From positions 1 to 64,000 of the forward strand of contig DVGT01000074.1 of NCBI GenBank assembly GCA_018712555.1: DNA of 64,000 bases, written 5' to 3'. The translations under genes were made by a program, and so were the position numbers. The notes beneath the pieces were generated by a model that was not told the DNA's origin, searched no databases, and saw only the letters and a program-made list of their open reading frames with translations. Numbering within the stretch: the first letter of the stretch is position 1; each line of letters opens with the position of its first letter. This DNA comes from Faecimorpha stercoravium (GTDB taxonomy: Bacteria > Bacillota > Clostridia > Lachnospirales > Bianqueaceae). Shown here in pieces: positions 7,961-16,588 of the stretch.

Positions 7961-8281
7961 ATGAATAATAAACTGAAAACGCCGGAGATGGATCAGTTCT
8001 TTCGTGCGGTGCTGTCTTTGCGCACCGAGAAGGAATGCTATGCGTTTTTTGAAGATATTTGTACTGTCAGCGAACTGCTGGCTATCGCGCAGAGACTTCA
8101 GGTAGCAAGGATGTTGAGTGAAGAGGCACGCTATCAGGATATATGTGATAGGACCGGAGCTTCGAGCGCCACAATCAGCCGAGTCAATCGTGCCTTGCAC
8201 TATGGAGAAGATGGATATGCGTTAGTATTGGAGCGGCTGAAAAATGAATCGGAGGATGGGAGTACAGATATCCATGGATGA
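7961..8281 (+). CDS. yerC: TrpR-like helix-turn-helix protein, YerC/YecD family
   Basis: This 106-residue protein matches the YerC/YecD branch of the Trp-repressor superfamily, with FFEDICTVSELLAIAQRLQVARML followed by the recognition helix region DICDRTGASSATISRVNRALHYG. In Bacillus the gene likewise precedes pcrA and ligA. The family binds DNA, but its target and ligand are not established, so regulation of the downstream repair genes is only a guess from position. The ATG is preceded by GATAGGGGGA. The 3' end overlaps pcrA by 8 bp. Confidence 0.9.
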   Translation: MNNKLKTPEMDQFFRAVLSLRTEKECYAFFEDICTVSELLAIAQRLQVARMLSEEARYQDICDRTGASSATISRVNRALHYGEDGYALVLERLKNESEDGSTDIHG

Positions 8282-10553
8282 TAAGTATCAATCTTTAAAT
8301 GAGATGCAGAAGCGAGCTGTATTTCAAACAGAAGGGCCGGTGCTCATTTTAGCAGGCGCAGGCAGCGGAAAAACCAGGGTGTTGACACACCGAATCGCGT
8401 ACCTCATCGAAGAGATGCAGGTACCTTCTTATTATATATTAGCGATTACTTTTACGAATAAAGCGGCGAATGAGATGCGGGAACGTGTCGATCGGCTGAT
8501 TGGAGAAGCTGCATCGAATGCTTGGATTTCCACATTTCATTCCTGCTGCCTGCGAATTCTCAGACGGCACGGAAACCGAATCGGGTATGAATCCGGCTTT
8601 ACGATCTATGACCCAGAGGATCAGAAAGCCGTGATCCGACGGATTCTGAAAAACATGAATCTGAATGAGAAGATGTGGACGCCTAGAACTGTCCTGGCAG
8701 CGATCAGTGCGGCTAAGAATGATCTGATAGGGCCTGATGATTATCAGCGGGCAGCCAGGGGAGATTATGCGAAGGAGATGATTGCCCGGCTTTACGCAGA
8801 ATATGAGCAGGAACTTCTGCGGAATCAGGCGATGGATTTTGATGATATCCTGAGAAAATGTGTGCATCTATTCGCCGTGAACCCGGATATTCTGGAAAAG
8901 TATCAGGATCAGTTCCGGTATATTATGGTAGATGAGTACCAGGATACGAATACAGCGCAATATCAGCTGATTCATCAGCTATCCGGCATGTTTGGCAATA
9001 TATGTGTAGTCGGAGATGACGATCAGTCCATTTATAAGTTCCGCGGCGCCAACATTCGGAATATCTTGGATTTTGAGAAGGATTTTCCGGATGCTGTGGT
9101 GATTCGTCTGGAGGAAAATTATCGCTCCACCAAAACCATTCTGAACGCGGCCAATGAGGTAATTCTTCATAATCTGGGGCGAAAGAGAAAGACACTATGG
9201 ACACAGAATGAAACAGGAGAAAAGATCACGCTATATCAGGCTGATACAGAGGGGGGAGAGGCTGGATATATCGCAGGACAGATGCAAAAGCTTCATGGGG
9301 AAGGGAAAGCCTATAAAGAAATGGCTATCTTATTCCGAACGAATGCACAGTCACGTGCATTGGAAGAACATCTGATTCGGGATAACATCCCTTATAGGTT
9401 GTTTGCAGGGATTCCTTTCTATCAGCGCAAAGAAATTAAAGATCTGCTTTGTTATCTGCGTTTGATTGTCAATGACCGGGACTATGTGGCGGCACAGCGA
9501 ATCATTAACGTTCCGAAGCGAGGCATTGGCGCCACGACAGAAGAGCGTCTGCGGTTGTTGGCGGCGGAAAAGGATCTGGGCATTACAGAATTGATCGGTC
9601 GGGTAGAGCAGTATACTGAATTAAGCCGTGCCGCGGCAAAACTGAAGGATTTTGCAGCTCTGATTGAGGAATATCGTGAGCGTGCTCAGGAACCGGATTG
9701 TGATTTGTCTGAGCTGCTGGAGAGTTTGATAACACGTATTCGTTATATAGAATACCTGCGTGAAGAGGATCCGGAACGGACAGAGGACCGCTTGGATAAC
9801 ATAGAAGAGTTGAAGAATCGTATAGAGACTTATGAAGAAGAATCTCCGGATGCTTCTCTGGCTGGACTCATTGAAGAATTATCTTTAGTGTCAGCGATTG
9901 ATGCATTAGATGAAACTGTGGATGCGGTATCGTTGATGACACTACATAGTGCGAAGGGATTGGAGTTTCCCATTGTATTTTTGGCGGGTATGGAGGATGG
10001 CCTGTTCCCCAGTTATATGAGTATCACCTCAGGGGAGGAAGATGATATCGAGGAAGAGAGAAGATTGTGCTATGTAGGCATTACACGAGCACAAGAAAAA
10101 CTGTATATGACTTATGCCAAGAGCCGACGAATTCATGGAATGCAAGAACTGACGAAGATATCTCGATTTATTAAAGAAATTCCGAAGGAACTTCTGGATA
10201 TAAAAGAAAACGATGCCTCTGCCTGGGGGACAGAAAGGAGGGAAAAAAACATGGTGAGTGAGAGTGGGCAACCTCAGAGAATGTTTGTGAAGCAGTTCAA
10301 GAACGAGCGGCTGGAGCAGCAAAAGCAACGGATGATGGGGCACTCGATGAATGAAAAATCGGCCGCAGAACAAGGGAAATCGGTTGTTTCGACGTGGAAT
10401 GTGGGAGATCGTGTTCAGCACCGAAAATTTGGACTCGGTATTGTGGAGGCGGTAGAACCTTTGAATGCAGATTCGCAAGTGACCGTTCAGTTCGCCAAGG
10501 CGGGCACCAAGAAATTGCTGGCAGGGCTGGCGGGACTCAAAAAAGTAGAATAA
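8274..10553 (+). CDS. pcrA: ATP-dependent DNA helicase PcrA (UvrD/Rep family)
   Basis: This superfamily 1A 3'-to-5' helicase is used in plasmid replication, nucleotide excision repair and clearing of RecA or stalled RNA polymerase. Visible motifs are Walker A AGAGSGKTRVL, Walker B DEYQDTN, GDDDQSIYKFRGA, ENYRST, SAKGLEF and CYVGITRA. The C-terminal 50 residues (VGDRVQHRKFGLGIVEAV) form the Tudor-like tail that contacts RNA polymerase in PcrA. Its length of 759 residues is typical. I take the ATG at 8274 (MDDKYQSLN); an in-frame ATG at 8244 would add ten residues but has no ribosome site. It lies between yerC and ligA. Confidence 0.95.
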   Translation: MDDKYQSLNEMQKRAVFQTEGPVLILAGAGSGKTRVLTHRIAYLIEEMQVPSYYILAITFTNKAANEMRERVDRLIGEAASNAWISTFHSCCLRILRRHGNRIGYESGFTIYDPEDQKAVIRRILKNMNLNEKMWTPRTVLAAISAAKNDLIGPDDYQRAARGDYAKEMIARLYAEYEQELLRNQAMDFDDILRKCVHLFAVNPDILEKYQDQFRYIMVDEYQDTNTAQYQLIHQLSGMFGNICVVGDDDQSIYKFRGANIRNILDFEKDFPDAVVIRLEENYRSTKTILNAANEVILHNLGRKRKTLWTQNETGEKITLYQADTEGGEAGYIAGQMQKLHGEGKAYKEMAILFRTNAQSRALEEHLIRDNIPYRLFAGIPFYQRKEIKDLLCYLRLIVNDRDYVAAQRIINVPKRGIGATTEERLRLLAAEKDLGITELIGRVEQYTELSRAAAKLKDFAALIEEYRERAQEPDCDLSELLESLITRIRYIEYLREEDPERTEDRLDNIEELKNRIETYEEESPDASLAGLIEELSLVSAIDALDETVDAVSLMTLHSAKGLEFPIVFLAGMEDGLFPSYMSITSGEEDDIEEERRLCYVGITRAQEKLYMTYAKSRRIHGMQELTKISRFIKEIPKELLDIKENDASAWGTERREKNMVSESGQPQRMFVKQFKNERLEQQKQRMMGHSMNEKSAAEQGKSVVSTWNVGDRVQHRKFGLGIVEAVEPLNADSQVTVQFAKAGTKKLLAGLAGLKKVE

Positions 10554-10575
10554 ACTCATCACGGGAGGTATGGAA

Positions 10576-12534
10576 ATGCAGGATCAGCTGAATCAGATGA
10601 AGGAGCTAATCAACTTGCTGGACCAGGCCTCCCGCGCTTATTATCAGGATGCGCGGGAGATCATGTCCGATCATGAATATGACACACTCTATGATACATT
10701 GTTGAAATTAGAGCAGGAGACCGGTGTTGTTTTGTCTGGTAGTCCCACGCAAAAGGTTGGGTATCCAGTTCTTTCCGAGCTGCCCAAAGTTGCACATGAA
10801 ACCCCGATGCTGTCTTTAGATAAGACAAAGAGCCGGGAAGCATTGCGGGAATGGTTGGGAGATCAAGCGGGTGTTCTTTCTTGGAAACTGGATGGATTGA
10901 CTGTGGTAATGACATATGACGGTGGAGAACTCCGGCAGGCATTGACGCGCGGCAATGGAGAAGAGGGCGAGCAAATTACGGAGAATGCACGGACATTTTT
11001 AGGACTTCCTCTGCATATACCTTATAAGGGAAGGTTGGTCGTGCGAGGAGAGGCTGTCATCTCTTATAAAGATTTTGAGGCGATCAACAGTGGATTGTCT
11101 CCCGAAGAACAGTATAAAAACCCAAGGAATCTATGCAGTGGAAGCGTGAGACAGTTGAATAGTCAGATTACGGCAACACGACGAGTTCATTATATTGTCT
11201 ATACGCTGGTTTCTTCTGAGGATGCTCCAGGAGACATTCCGTTCTCAAAAGAGAGAAAAAGCAGGCAGTTGGAGCAGCTCGCGGCTATGGGCTTTGAGAT
11301 GGTGGAATGGACGCGAGTCTGTCAGGAACAGCTGCTTTCTGCGATTGACTCTTACGCAGAGCGTGTTTCCGCCGAGAAGTATCCGTCGGACGGTCTGGTT
11401 CTGACCTATGACGATATCGTCTATTCCGCGTCTCTAGGGCGAACCGCCAAGTTTCCCAGAGATTCCATGGCTTTCAAATGGCAGGATGAAACGGCAGAGA
11501 CAACGCTCAGGCAAGTAGAATGGCAAACATCCAGAACGGGCTTGATTAATCCGGTGGCAATCTTCGATCCCGTGGAATTAGAAGGTACAACGGTGCAAAG
11601 GGCTTCTCTGCATAATCTGAGTATCATTGAGGACTTGGAACTGGGCTTGGGAGACCGAATTCTCGTATATAAAGCCAACATGATTATTCCGCAGATCAGT
11701 GAAAACCTGACGCGAAGTCATACGCTGTCCATTCCGGCAGAATGTCCCCGGTGCGGTGCGCCTACGGAGGAATCCCAAAATCATGAGGCTAAGGTACTTG
11801 TTTGTACGAATCCTTCGTGTCCAGCTAAACTGCATCGTGCATTCGTTCATTTCGTATCTCGAGGAGCGATGAATATTGATGGATTGTCGGAGGCGTTCCT
11901 GGATCGCTTTCTGGAGGCCGGCCTTTTGAATGATTATGCAGATATATATCACTTAAAAGATCATCGGGAAAAGATCTGCCAGATGGAAGGGTTCGGTGAA
12001 AAATCAGTGGACAAGTTGTTATCGGCGATCGAATCGTCGCGGAATACGGAACCATATCGACTGCTTGCTGCACTGGGCATTCCAGGGATCGGAAGCGCGA
12101 ATGCAAAATTACTGGCAGATCATTTTCAGGGAGATATTCAGCAAGTTATGAATGCATCACCAGAGGAGATTGCTTCGATCGAAGGATTTGGGGATGTTCT
12201 GGCGCATAATATACGCGTCTTTTTTGATAACGAACAGAATCGTCAAATTACGGAAAAACTCCTTACGGAACTCCGTCTCAGTGTACAGGAAGCACTGGAG
12301 AGTGTGCTGGCTGGTAAGACCGTAGTTATTACAGGTACACTGCATCATTTTGAGAACAGGGAGGTGTTAATTCAAGAAATCGAAAAACGAGGCGGTAAGG
12401 TTTCTTCTTCTGTCAGCAGTAAGACCGCTTATCTGGTCAATAACGACCTGAACAGCACCAGCAGTAAAAATAAGAAAGCAAGACAGCTGGGAATTCCCAT
12501 TCTATCCGAAGAAGAGCTCCTTTCCATGTTTTGA
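10576..12534 (+). CDS. ligA: NAD-dependent DNA ligase
   Basis: The enzyme seals nicks in duplex DNA using NAD+. The N-terminal Ia domain (RAYYQDAREIMSDHEYD) binds NMN. The adenylated lysine is in SWKLDGLTV (about residue 104). The four-Cys zinc finger is CPRCGA...CTNPSCPAK. Helix-hairpin-helix repeats follow, and the C-terminus is a BRCT domain (LAGKTVVITGTL). The length is complete at 652 residues. The ATG at 10576 lies 7 bp after GGGAGG. An ATG at 10570 is too close to that site. It is last in the yerC-pcrA-ligA unit, 22 bp after pcrA. Confidence 0.96.
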   Translation: MQDQLNQMKELINLLDQASRAYYQDAREIMSDHEYDTLYDTLLKLEQETGVVLSGSPTQKVGYPVLSELPKVAHETPMLSLDKTKSREALREWLGDQAGVLSWKLDGLTVVMTYDGGELRQALTRGNGEEGEQITENARTFLGLPLHIPYKGRLVVRGEAVISYKDFEAINSGLSPEEQYKNPRNLCSGSVRQLNSQITATRRVHYIVYTLVSSEDAPGDIPFSKERKSRQLEQLAAMGFEMVEWTRVCQEQLLSAIDSYAERVSAEKYPSDGLVLTYDDIVYSASLGRTAKFPRDSMAFKWQDETAETTLRQVEWQTSRTGLINPVAIFDPVELEGTTVQRASLHNLSIIEDLELGLGDRILVYKANMIIPQISENLTRSHTLSIPAECPRCGAPTEESQNHEAKVLVCTNPSCPAKLHRAFVHFVSRGAMNIDGLSEAFLDRFLEAGLLNDYADIYHLKDHREKICQMEGFGEKSVDKLLSAIESSRNTEPYRLLAALGIPGIGSANAKLLADHFQGDIQQVMNASPEEIASIEGFGDVLAHNIRVFFDNEQNRQITEKLLTELRLSVQEALESVLAGKTVVITGTLHHFENREVLIQEIEKRGGKVSSSVSSKTAYLVNNDLNSTSSKNKKARQLGIPILSEEELLSMF

Positions 12535-12589
12535 AAGCGTAAACAAAACGTAAAGAACGGATAAAATCCACAAATGATAAGAAAATATC

Positions 12590-12618
12590 TTGAAAAAATC
12601 GTAGAATTGTGATATGAT
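12590..12618 (+). promoter_or_regulatory. Promoter of glgC-glgD
   Basis: TTGAAA at 12590-12595, 17 bp, TATGAT at 12613-12618. About 57 bp of untranslated leader follow. Confidence 0.8.
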
Positions 12619-12681
12619 ATTTACAAGGAAATCTGAGGGTTTTCAGGATAATGCTGAAAATTCGAGTATGGAGGGTTGGGT

Positions 12682-13878
12682 ATGAAGATTAAAAAAGAGT
12701 GTATTGCAATGCTTTTGGCTGGCGGTCAGGGAAGTCGGCTGGGCGTATTAACTAAAAATGTGGCAAAGCCGGCTGTGCCTTTTGGCGGGAAATACCGTAT
12801 CATTGACTTTCCGTTGAGTAATTGCGTTAATTCTGGAATCGATACCGTGGGTGTTTTGACACAGTATATGCCGTTGGATCTGAATGCGTATATTGGCAAT
12901 GGTCAGCCATGGGATCTGGATCGGAATTATGGCGGAGTGTCGATTCTGCCTCCGTACGTCCACGGAAAGAACGGAGAATGGTATAAGGGAACAGCCAATG
13001 CGATCTACCAGAACATTCACTTCATCGAGCAGTATGATCCTGAATATGTGGTGATTTTGTCAGGAGACCATATTTATAAGATGGATTATAACAAGATGCT
13101 GCAGTATCACAAGGCACATCAGGCTGCCTGCACGATTGCGGTATTAAATGTGTCTTTGGAAGAGGCCAGCCGTTTTGGCATCATGAATACAGACGAAGAG
13201 AATCGGATCTACGAGTTTGAAGAAAAACCCAAGGTTCCTAAATCTACCAAGGCTTCCATGGGTATTTATATCTTCACTTGGAGTAAGCTGAGAGAATATC
13301 TGATTCAAGATGAGGCGGATCCAAAATCCTCTAACGATTTTGGTAAGAACATCATTCCTGAAATGCTTGCGCATGGAGAGGTCATGATGGCGTATGAGTT
13401 TAGTGATTACTGGAAAGATGTAGGAACCATTGAATCCCTGTGGGAAGCCAATATGGAACTTATCGGTGAAGATAGCCCCATTAAACTGACGGATCCTTCA
13501 TGGAGAATTTATGCGCGTAATCCTAATGAACAGCCTCATTATGTGGCAGAAGGAGCGGAAATCCGTGATTCCATTGTAACAGAAGGAGCCAGCATATATG
13601 GTACGGTGGAGCATTCTGTGCTGTTTCATGGCTGTCGGATCGGCAAAGGTGCAATCGTACGTGATAGTGTGATTATGCCAGATGCGGTGATTGAAGATAA
13701 TGCGGTCGTACAATATGCGATTGTTGGTCAAGAAGCTGTGATTGGTCAGGAAGCATCAATAGGCGCACCCAAGGAGACATGCGAGAATGGTGCGATTGCT
13801 GTGGTAGGTGACGGTATTACCATTGGCAAAGGTGTGCAGATTGCTGCCGGCGAGATGATCGGAGAGAATCGGGAATAA
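12682..13878 (+). CDS. glgC: Glucose-1-phosphate adenylyltransferase, catalytic subunit
   Basis: GlgC makes ADP-glucose from glucose 1-phosphate and ATP, the committed step of bacterial glycogen synthesis. The N-terminal pyrophosphorylase motif LLAGGQGSRLGVLTKNVAKP is intact, with GGKYRIIDFPLSNC next. The central SGDHIYKMDY holds the metal Asp, FEEKP and SMGIYIF follow, and the C-terminus is a left-handed beta-helix (IRDSIVTEGASIYG repeats). At 398 residues it is full length. The ATG at 12682 is 6 bp after GGAGGG; an in-frame TTG at 12676 is too close to it. It is followed 13 bp later by glgD, and the two probably form a hetero-oligomer. Confidence 0.95.
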   Translation: MKIKKECIAMLLAGGQGSRLGVLTKNVAKPAVPFGGKYRIIDFPLSNCVNSGIDTVGVLTQYMPLDLNAYIGNGQPWDLDRNYGGVSILPPYVHGKNGEWYKGTANAIYQNIHFIEQYDPEYVVILSGDHIYKMDYNKMLQYHKAHQAACTIAVLNVSLEEASRFGIMNTDEENRIYEFEEKPKVPKSTKASMGIYIFTWSKLREYLIQDEADPKSSNDFGKNIIPEMLAHGEVMMAYEFSDYWKDVGTIESLWEANMELIGEDSPIKLTDPSWRIYARNPNEQPHYVAEGAEIRDSIVTEGASIYGTVEHSVLFHGCRIGKGAIVRDSVIMPDAVIEDNAVVQYAIVGQEAVIGQEASIGAPKETCENGAIAVVGDGITIGKGVQIAAGEMIGENRE

Positions 13879-13891
13879 GGGGGAAACAGCT

Positions 13892-15016
13892 ATGTTAGAC
13901 ACAATGGGTTTGATTTTTACATACAAATACGAAGAAGACTTGAAGACACTGACGCAGGTACGCTCTATTTCCTCCATTCCATTTGGAGGACGATATCGGA
14001 TTATTGATTTCCTGTTGTCCAGTATGGTGAATTCCGGCATTACAAAGATCGGAATGATTACCAAGAACAATTATCAGTCTCTGATGGATCATGTGGGTTC
14101 CGGTAAGGAATGGGATTTGTCCAGAAAGCGGGACGGTCTATATATTTTGCCTCCGTTCTCTCACGGGGACAGCTTCAACTATGGCGCGAATTACAGAGGC
14201 AGAATGGAAGCCCTGGCGAATACCATGAGTTTTATCCGCCGGTCTACCAGCGAATATGTGCTGCTTTCCGATGCGGATATTATCTGCAATGTGACCTTCG
14301 ACAAAATGTTGGAGTTTCATAAAGAAAAGGGTGCGGATATCACGTTGATGTATAAGAGCGGTAAGTTTACCGATGAATCCTATAATCAGTTCTGTTTCCT
14401 GGCCCTAGATAAAGATAGCCGTGTTACAGATGTAGCGATCAATCCAGCAAAGGATCGTAAGAATCTATGTATTGGAACCGCGATTATTCGCAAGTCTTTA
14501 CTGGAATCTTTGATCCAGGAGTGCCAAAGCCATAACTTGTATAGCTTTCGCAGAGACGTGTTGCAGGCCAATGTTAAGGATCTGAAGATTTATGGTTACG
14601 AGTGTAAGGCCTATATGGATTTGATTACATCGGTTTCGTCCTACTTCGATGCGAATATGGATCTTTTGAGAGAGGATATTCGCAAGGGGCTCTTTGATTC
14701 TGAAAATCAGATTTTTACCAAGATCCGAGATGAGGTGCCTTCTGTGTATCGGAATGGCAGCAAGGTCAGCAATTCCCTGATCGCGGATGGCTGTGTGATC
14801 GAAGGTACGGTGGAGAACAGCATTATATTCCGCGGAGTACGGATTCGAAAGGGTGCGGTGGTCTCAAATTCTATCATTATGCAGGATTGCGAGATTCAAT
14901 CATCCAGCCAGCTTAACTATGTCATCGCGGATAAGGACGTGGTGATTCGAGAAAATCGCAAGTTATTTGGTTATCAGAAATATCCGACTGTTCTCTCTAA
15001 GGGGAGCGTTGTATAA
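13892..15016 (+). CDS. glgD: GlgD, second subunit of ADP-glucose pyrophosphorylase
   Basis: GlgD is a Firmicute paralogue of GlgC that usually lacks catalysis and modulates its partner. Here the ATP-binding loop seen in GlgC (LLAGGQGSRL) is missing: the protein begins LDTMGLIFTYKYEEDLKTLTQVRSI. The downstream FGGRYRIIDFLLSSMVNSGI, the DADIIC segment and the C-terminal beta-helix (SNSLIADGCVIEG) are kept. This is what the family predicts for a regulatory subunit. It is 374 residues long, starts with ATG after AAGGGGG, and ends before a weak terminator hairpin and a separate promoter for glgA. Confidence 0.93.
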   Translation: MLDTMGLIFTYKYEEDLKTLTQVRSISSIPFGGRYRIIDFLLSSMVNSGITKIGMITKNNYQSLMDHVGSGKEWDLSRKRDGLYILPPFSHGDSFNYGANYRGRMEALANTMSFIRRSTSEYVLLSDADIICNVTFDKMLEFHKEKGADITLMYKSGKFTDESYNQFCFLALDKDSRVTDVAINPAKDRKNLCIGTAIIRKSLLESLIQECQSHNLYSFRRDVLQANVKDLKIYGYECKAYMDLITSVSSYFDANMDLLREDIRKGLFDSENQIFTKIRDEVPSVYRNGSKVSNSLIADGCVIEGTVENSIIFRGVRIRKGAVVSNSIIMQDCEIQSSSQLNYVIADKDVVIRENRKLFGYQKYPTVLSKGSVV

Positions 15017-15030
15017 ACTGGACCAGCTGG

Positions 15031-15062
15031 AGGGAGATTTCGGCCTTGAAATCTCCCTCTCC
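15031..15062 (+). terminator. Hairpin after glgD
   Basis: AGGGAGATTTC (15031-15041) pairs with GAAATCTCCCT (15048-15058) and is followed by CTCCTTATATTT. It is a weak terminator, so some read-through into glgA is likely. Confidence 0.55.
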
Positions 15063-15067
15063 TTATA

Positions 15068-15096
15068 TTTACAAACAGATATTACCATGCTATAAT
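15068..15096 (+). promoter_or_regulatory. Promoter of glgA-glgP
   Basis: TTTACA at 15068-15073, 17 bp, TATAAT at 15091-15096, just after the hairpin that ends glgCD. Confidence 0.8.
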
Positions 15097-15119
15097 GGAA
15101 ATGGAAAGGAGAGGTTTCA

Positions 15120-16553
15120 ATGAAAGTTTTATTTGCGGCATCGGAAGCGGTTCCCTTTATCAAAACAGGAGGATTGGGAGATGTGGCCGGCGCTCTTCCT
15201 AAGGCGCTTTGCGAGAAAGGGGTAGATGCTCGCGTGATCCTTCCCCTGTATCAGGATATTCCAGAAAAATGGAAGAGTCAGATGAATTTTCTTAAGGTAG
15301 TCTGGGTACCATTGGCTTGGAGAACGCAGTATTGTGGTGTGTTTTCTCTGGAATATGAGGGGGTTACCTACTACTTCCTGGATAATAAGTACTATTTTGG
15401 CCGCCGGGGGCTGTATGGTTATTTTGATGACGCAGAACGATACGCCTTTTTCTGTAAAGCGGTTCTGGAGATTCTACAACATCTGGATTTTGAACCGGAC
15501 GTCATTCATTGCAATGACTGGCAGACCGCGTTGATTCCTGTCTTTCTGGAGGAATTCTATCGTAAGGATGTACCGTGTTGTCAGAACCTTCGTGTTTTAT
15601 TTACTATTCATAATATTCAGTATCAGGGAATCTTCCCGCCGGATATTACCGAATATGTGATGGGCATGTCTAAGGAGAATTATGATAATGGCTGGCTTCA
15701 ATTCGATGGTATGGTCAATCTGATGAAAGCGGCTATTGTATCTTCTTCGTGGATTACTACCGTGAGTCCTACTTATGCACAGGAAATTCAGTATGAATAT
15801 TATGGGCATGGTATGCAGTGGATGCTGCGAAACGAGCGGGAGAAACTCAGCGGTATTCTGAACGGTATTGACTACACAGTTTATGATCCTAAGACAGATT
15901 CGCATTTATTTGCGAACTACTCGGCTCGTGGACCCAAGAAGAAAGAAATCAACAAAGCAAAACTGCAGGAGATGTTGAGCCTACCGGTGCGTCCAGAAGT
16001 TCCGATGATCGCCATGATCAGCCGTTTGGTGGAGCATAAGGGGTTGGATTTGGTGAAGTATGACTTGGAACAGATCCTGGAAGATGACGTGCAGCTTGTC
16101 ATACTGGGTACAGGAGATTATCAGTATGAAGAGATGTTTAAGGAGGCACAGAGAAAGTATCCTTCCAAGGTTTCGGCCAATATTACCTTTAATCTGGACC
16201 TGGCGCAGAAGATTTATGCGGGTGCGGATATTTTCCTGATGCCTTCCAAGAGCGAACCCTGTGGGTTATCTCAGATGATCGCAATGCGTTACGGTACAAT
16301 TCCAGTAGTGCGTGAAACCGGCGGTTTGAAGGATACGGTACAGCCGTATTGGGAGGGTACGGGTACTGGATTTACCTTTACGAACTACAATGCAGATGAT
16401 ATGCTATATGTGCTGCGTGAAGCGGAATCTTTGTATCAAGATAAGGTTTCTTGGAAAAAGCTAATGAAGAATGCGATGAATAAGGACTTCAGCTGGAACC
16501 TTCCGGCGAAAGAGTACATCGCCCTATATGAAAAAATTTCCGGAAAAGAATAA
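15120..16553 (+). CDS. glgA: Glycogen synthase (ADP-glucose, GT5)
   Basis: GlgA elongates alpha-1,4-glucan chains from ADP-glucose. The N-terminal KTGGLGDVAGALPKAL carries the Lys of the K-x-G-G nucleotide-binding motif. HNIQYQGIFP, the ISRLVEHKGLDL start of the C-terminal Rossmann domain, and PSKSEPCGLSQMIAMRYGT..V.ETGGL are the GT-B family landmarks. The 477-residue length is normal. Start ATG after GGAAAGGAGAGG. glgP follows 35 bp later on the same transcript, so synthesis and phosphorolysis are co-expressed. Confidence 0.95.
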   Translation: MKVLFAASEAVPFIKTGGLGDVAGALPKALCEKGVDARVILPLYQDIPEKWKSQMNFLKVVWVPLAWRTQYCGVFSLEYEGVTYYFLDNKYYFGRRGLYGYFDDAERYAFFCKAVLEILQHLDFEPDVIHCNDWQTALIPVFLEEFYRKDVPCCQNLRVLFTIHNIQYQGIFPPDITEYVMGMSKENYDNGWLQFDGMVNLMKAAIVSSSWITTVSPTYAQEIQYEYYGHGMQWMLRNEREKLSGILNGIDYTVYDPKTDSHLFANYSARGPKKKEINKAKLQEMLSLPVRPEVPMIAMISRLVEHKGLDLVKYDLEQILEDDVQLVILGTGDYQYEEMFKEAQRKYPSKVSANITFNLDLAQKIYAGADIFLMPSKSEPCGLSQMIAMRYGTIPVVRETGGLKDTVQPYWEGTGTGFTFTNYNADDMLYVLREAESLYQDKVSWKKLMKNAMNKDFSWNLPAKEYIALYEKISGKE

Positions 16554-16588
16554 GCCGTAAATCGGTGATGAATTTAGAAGGAGAATGC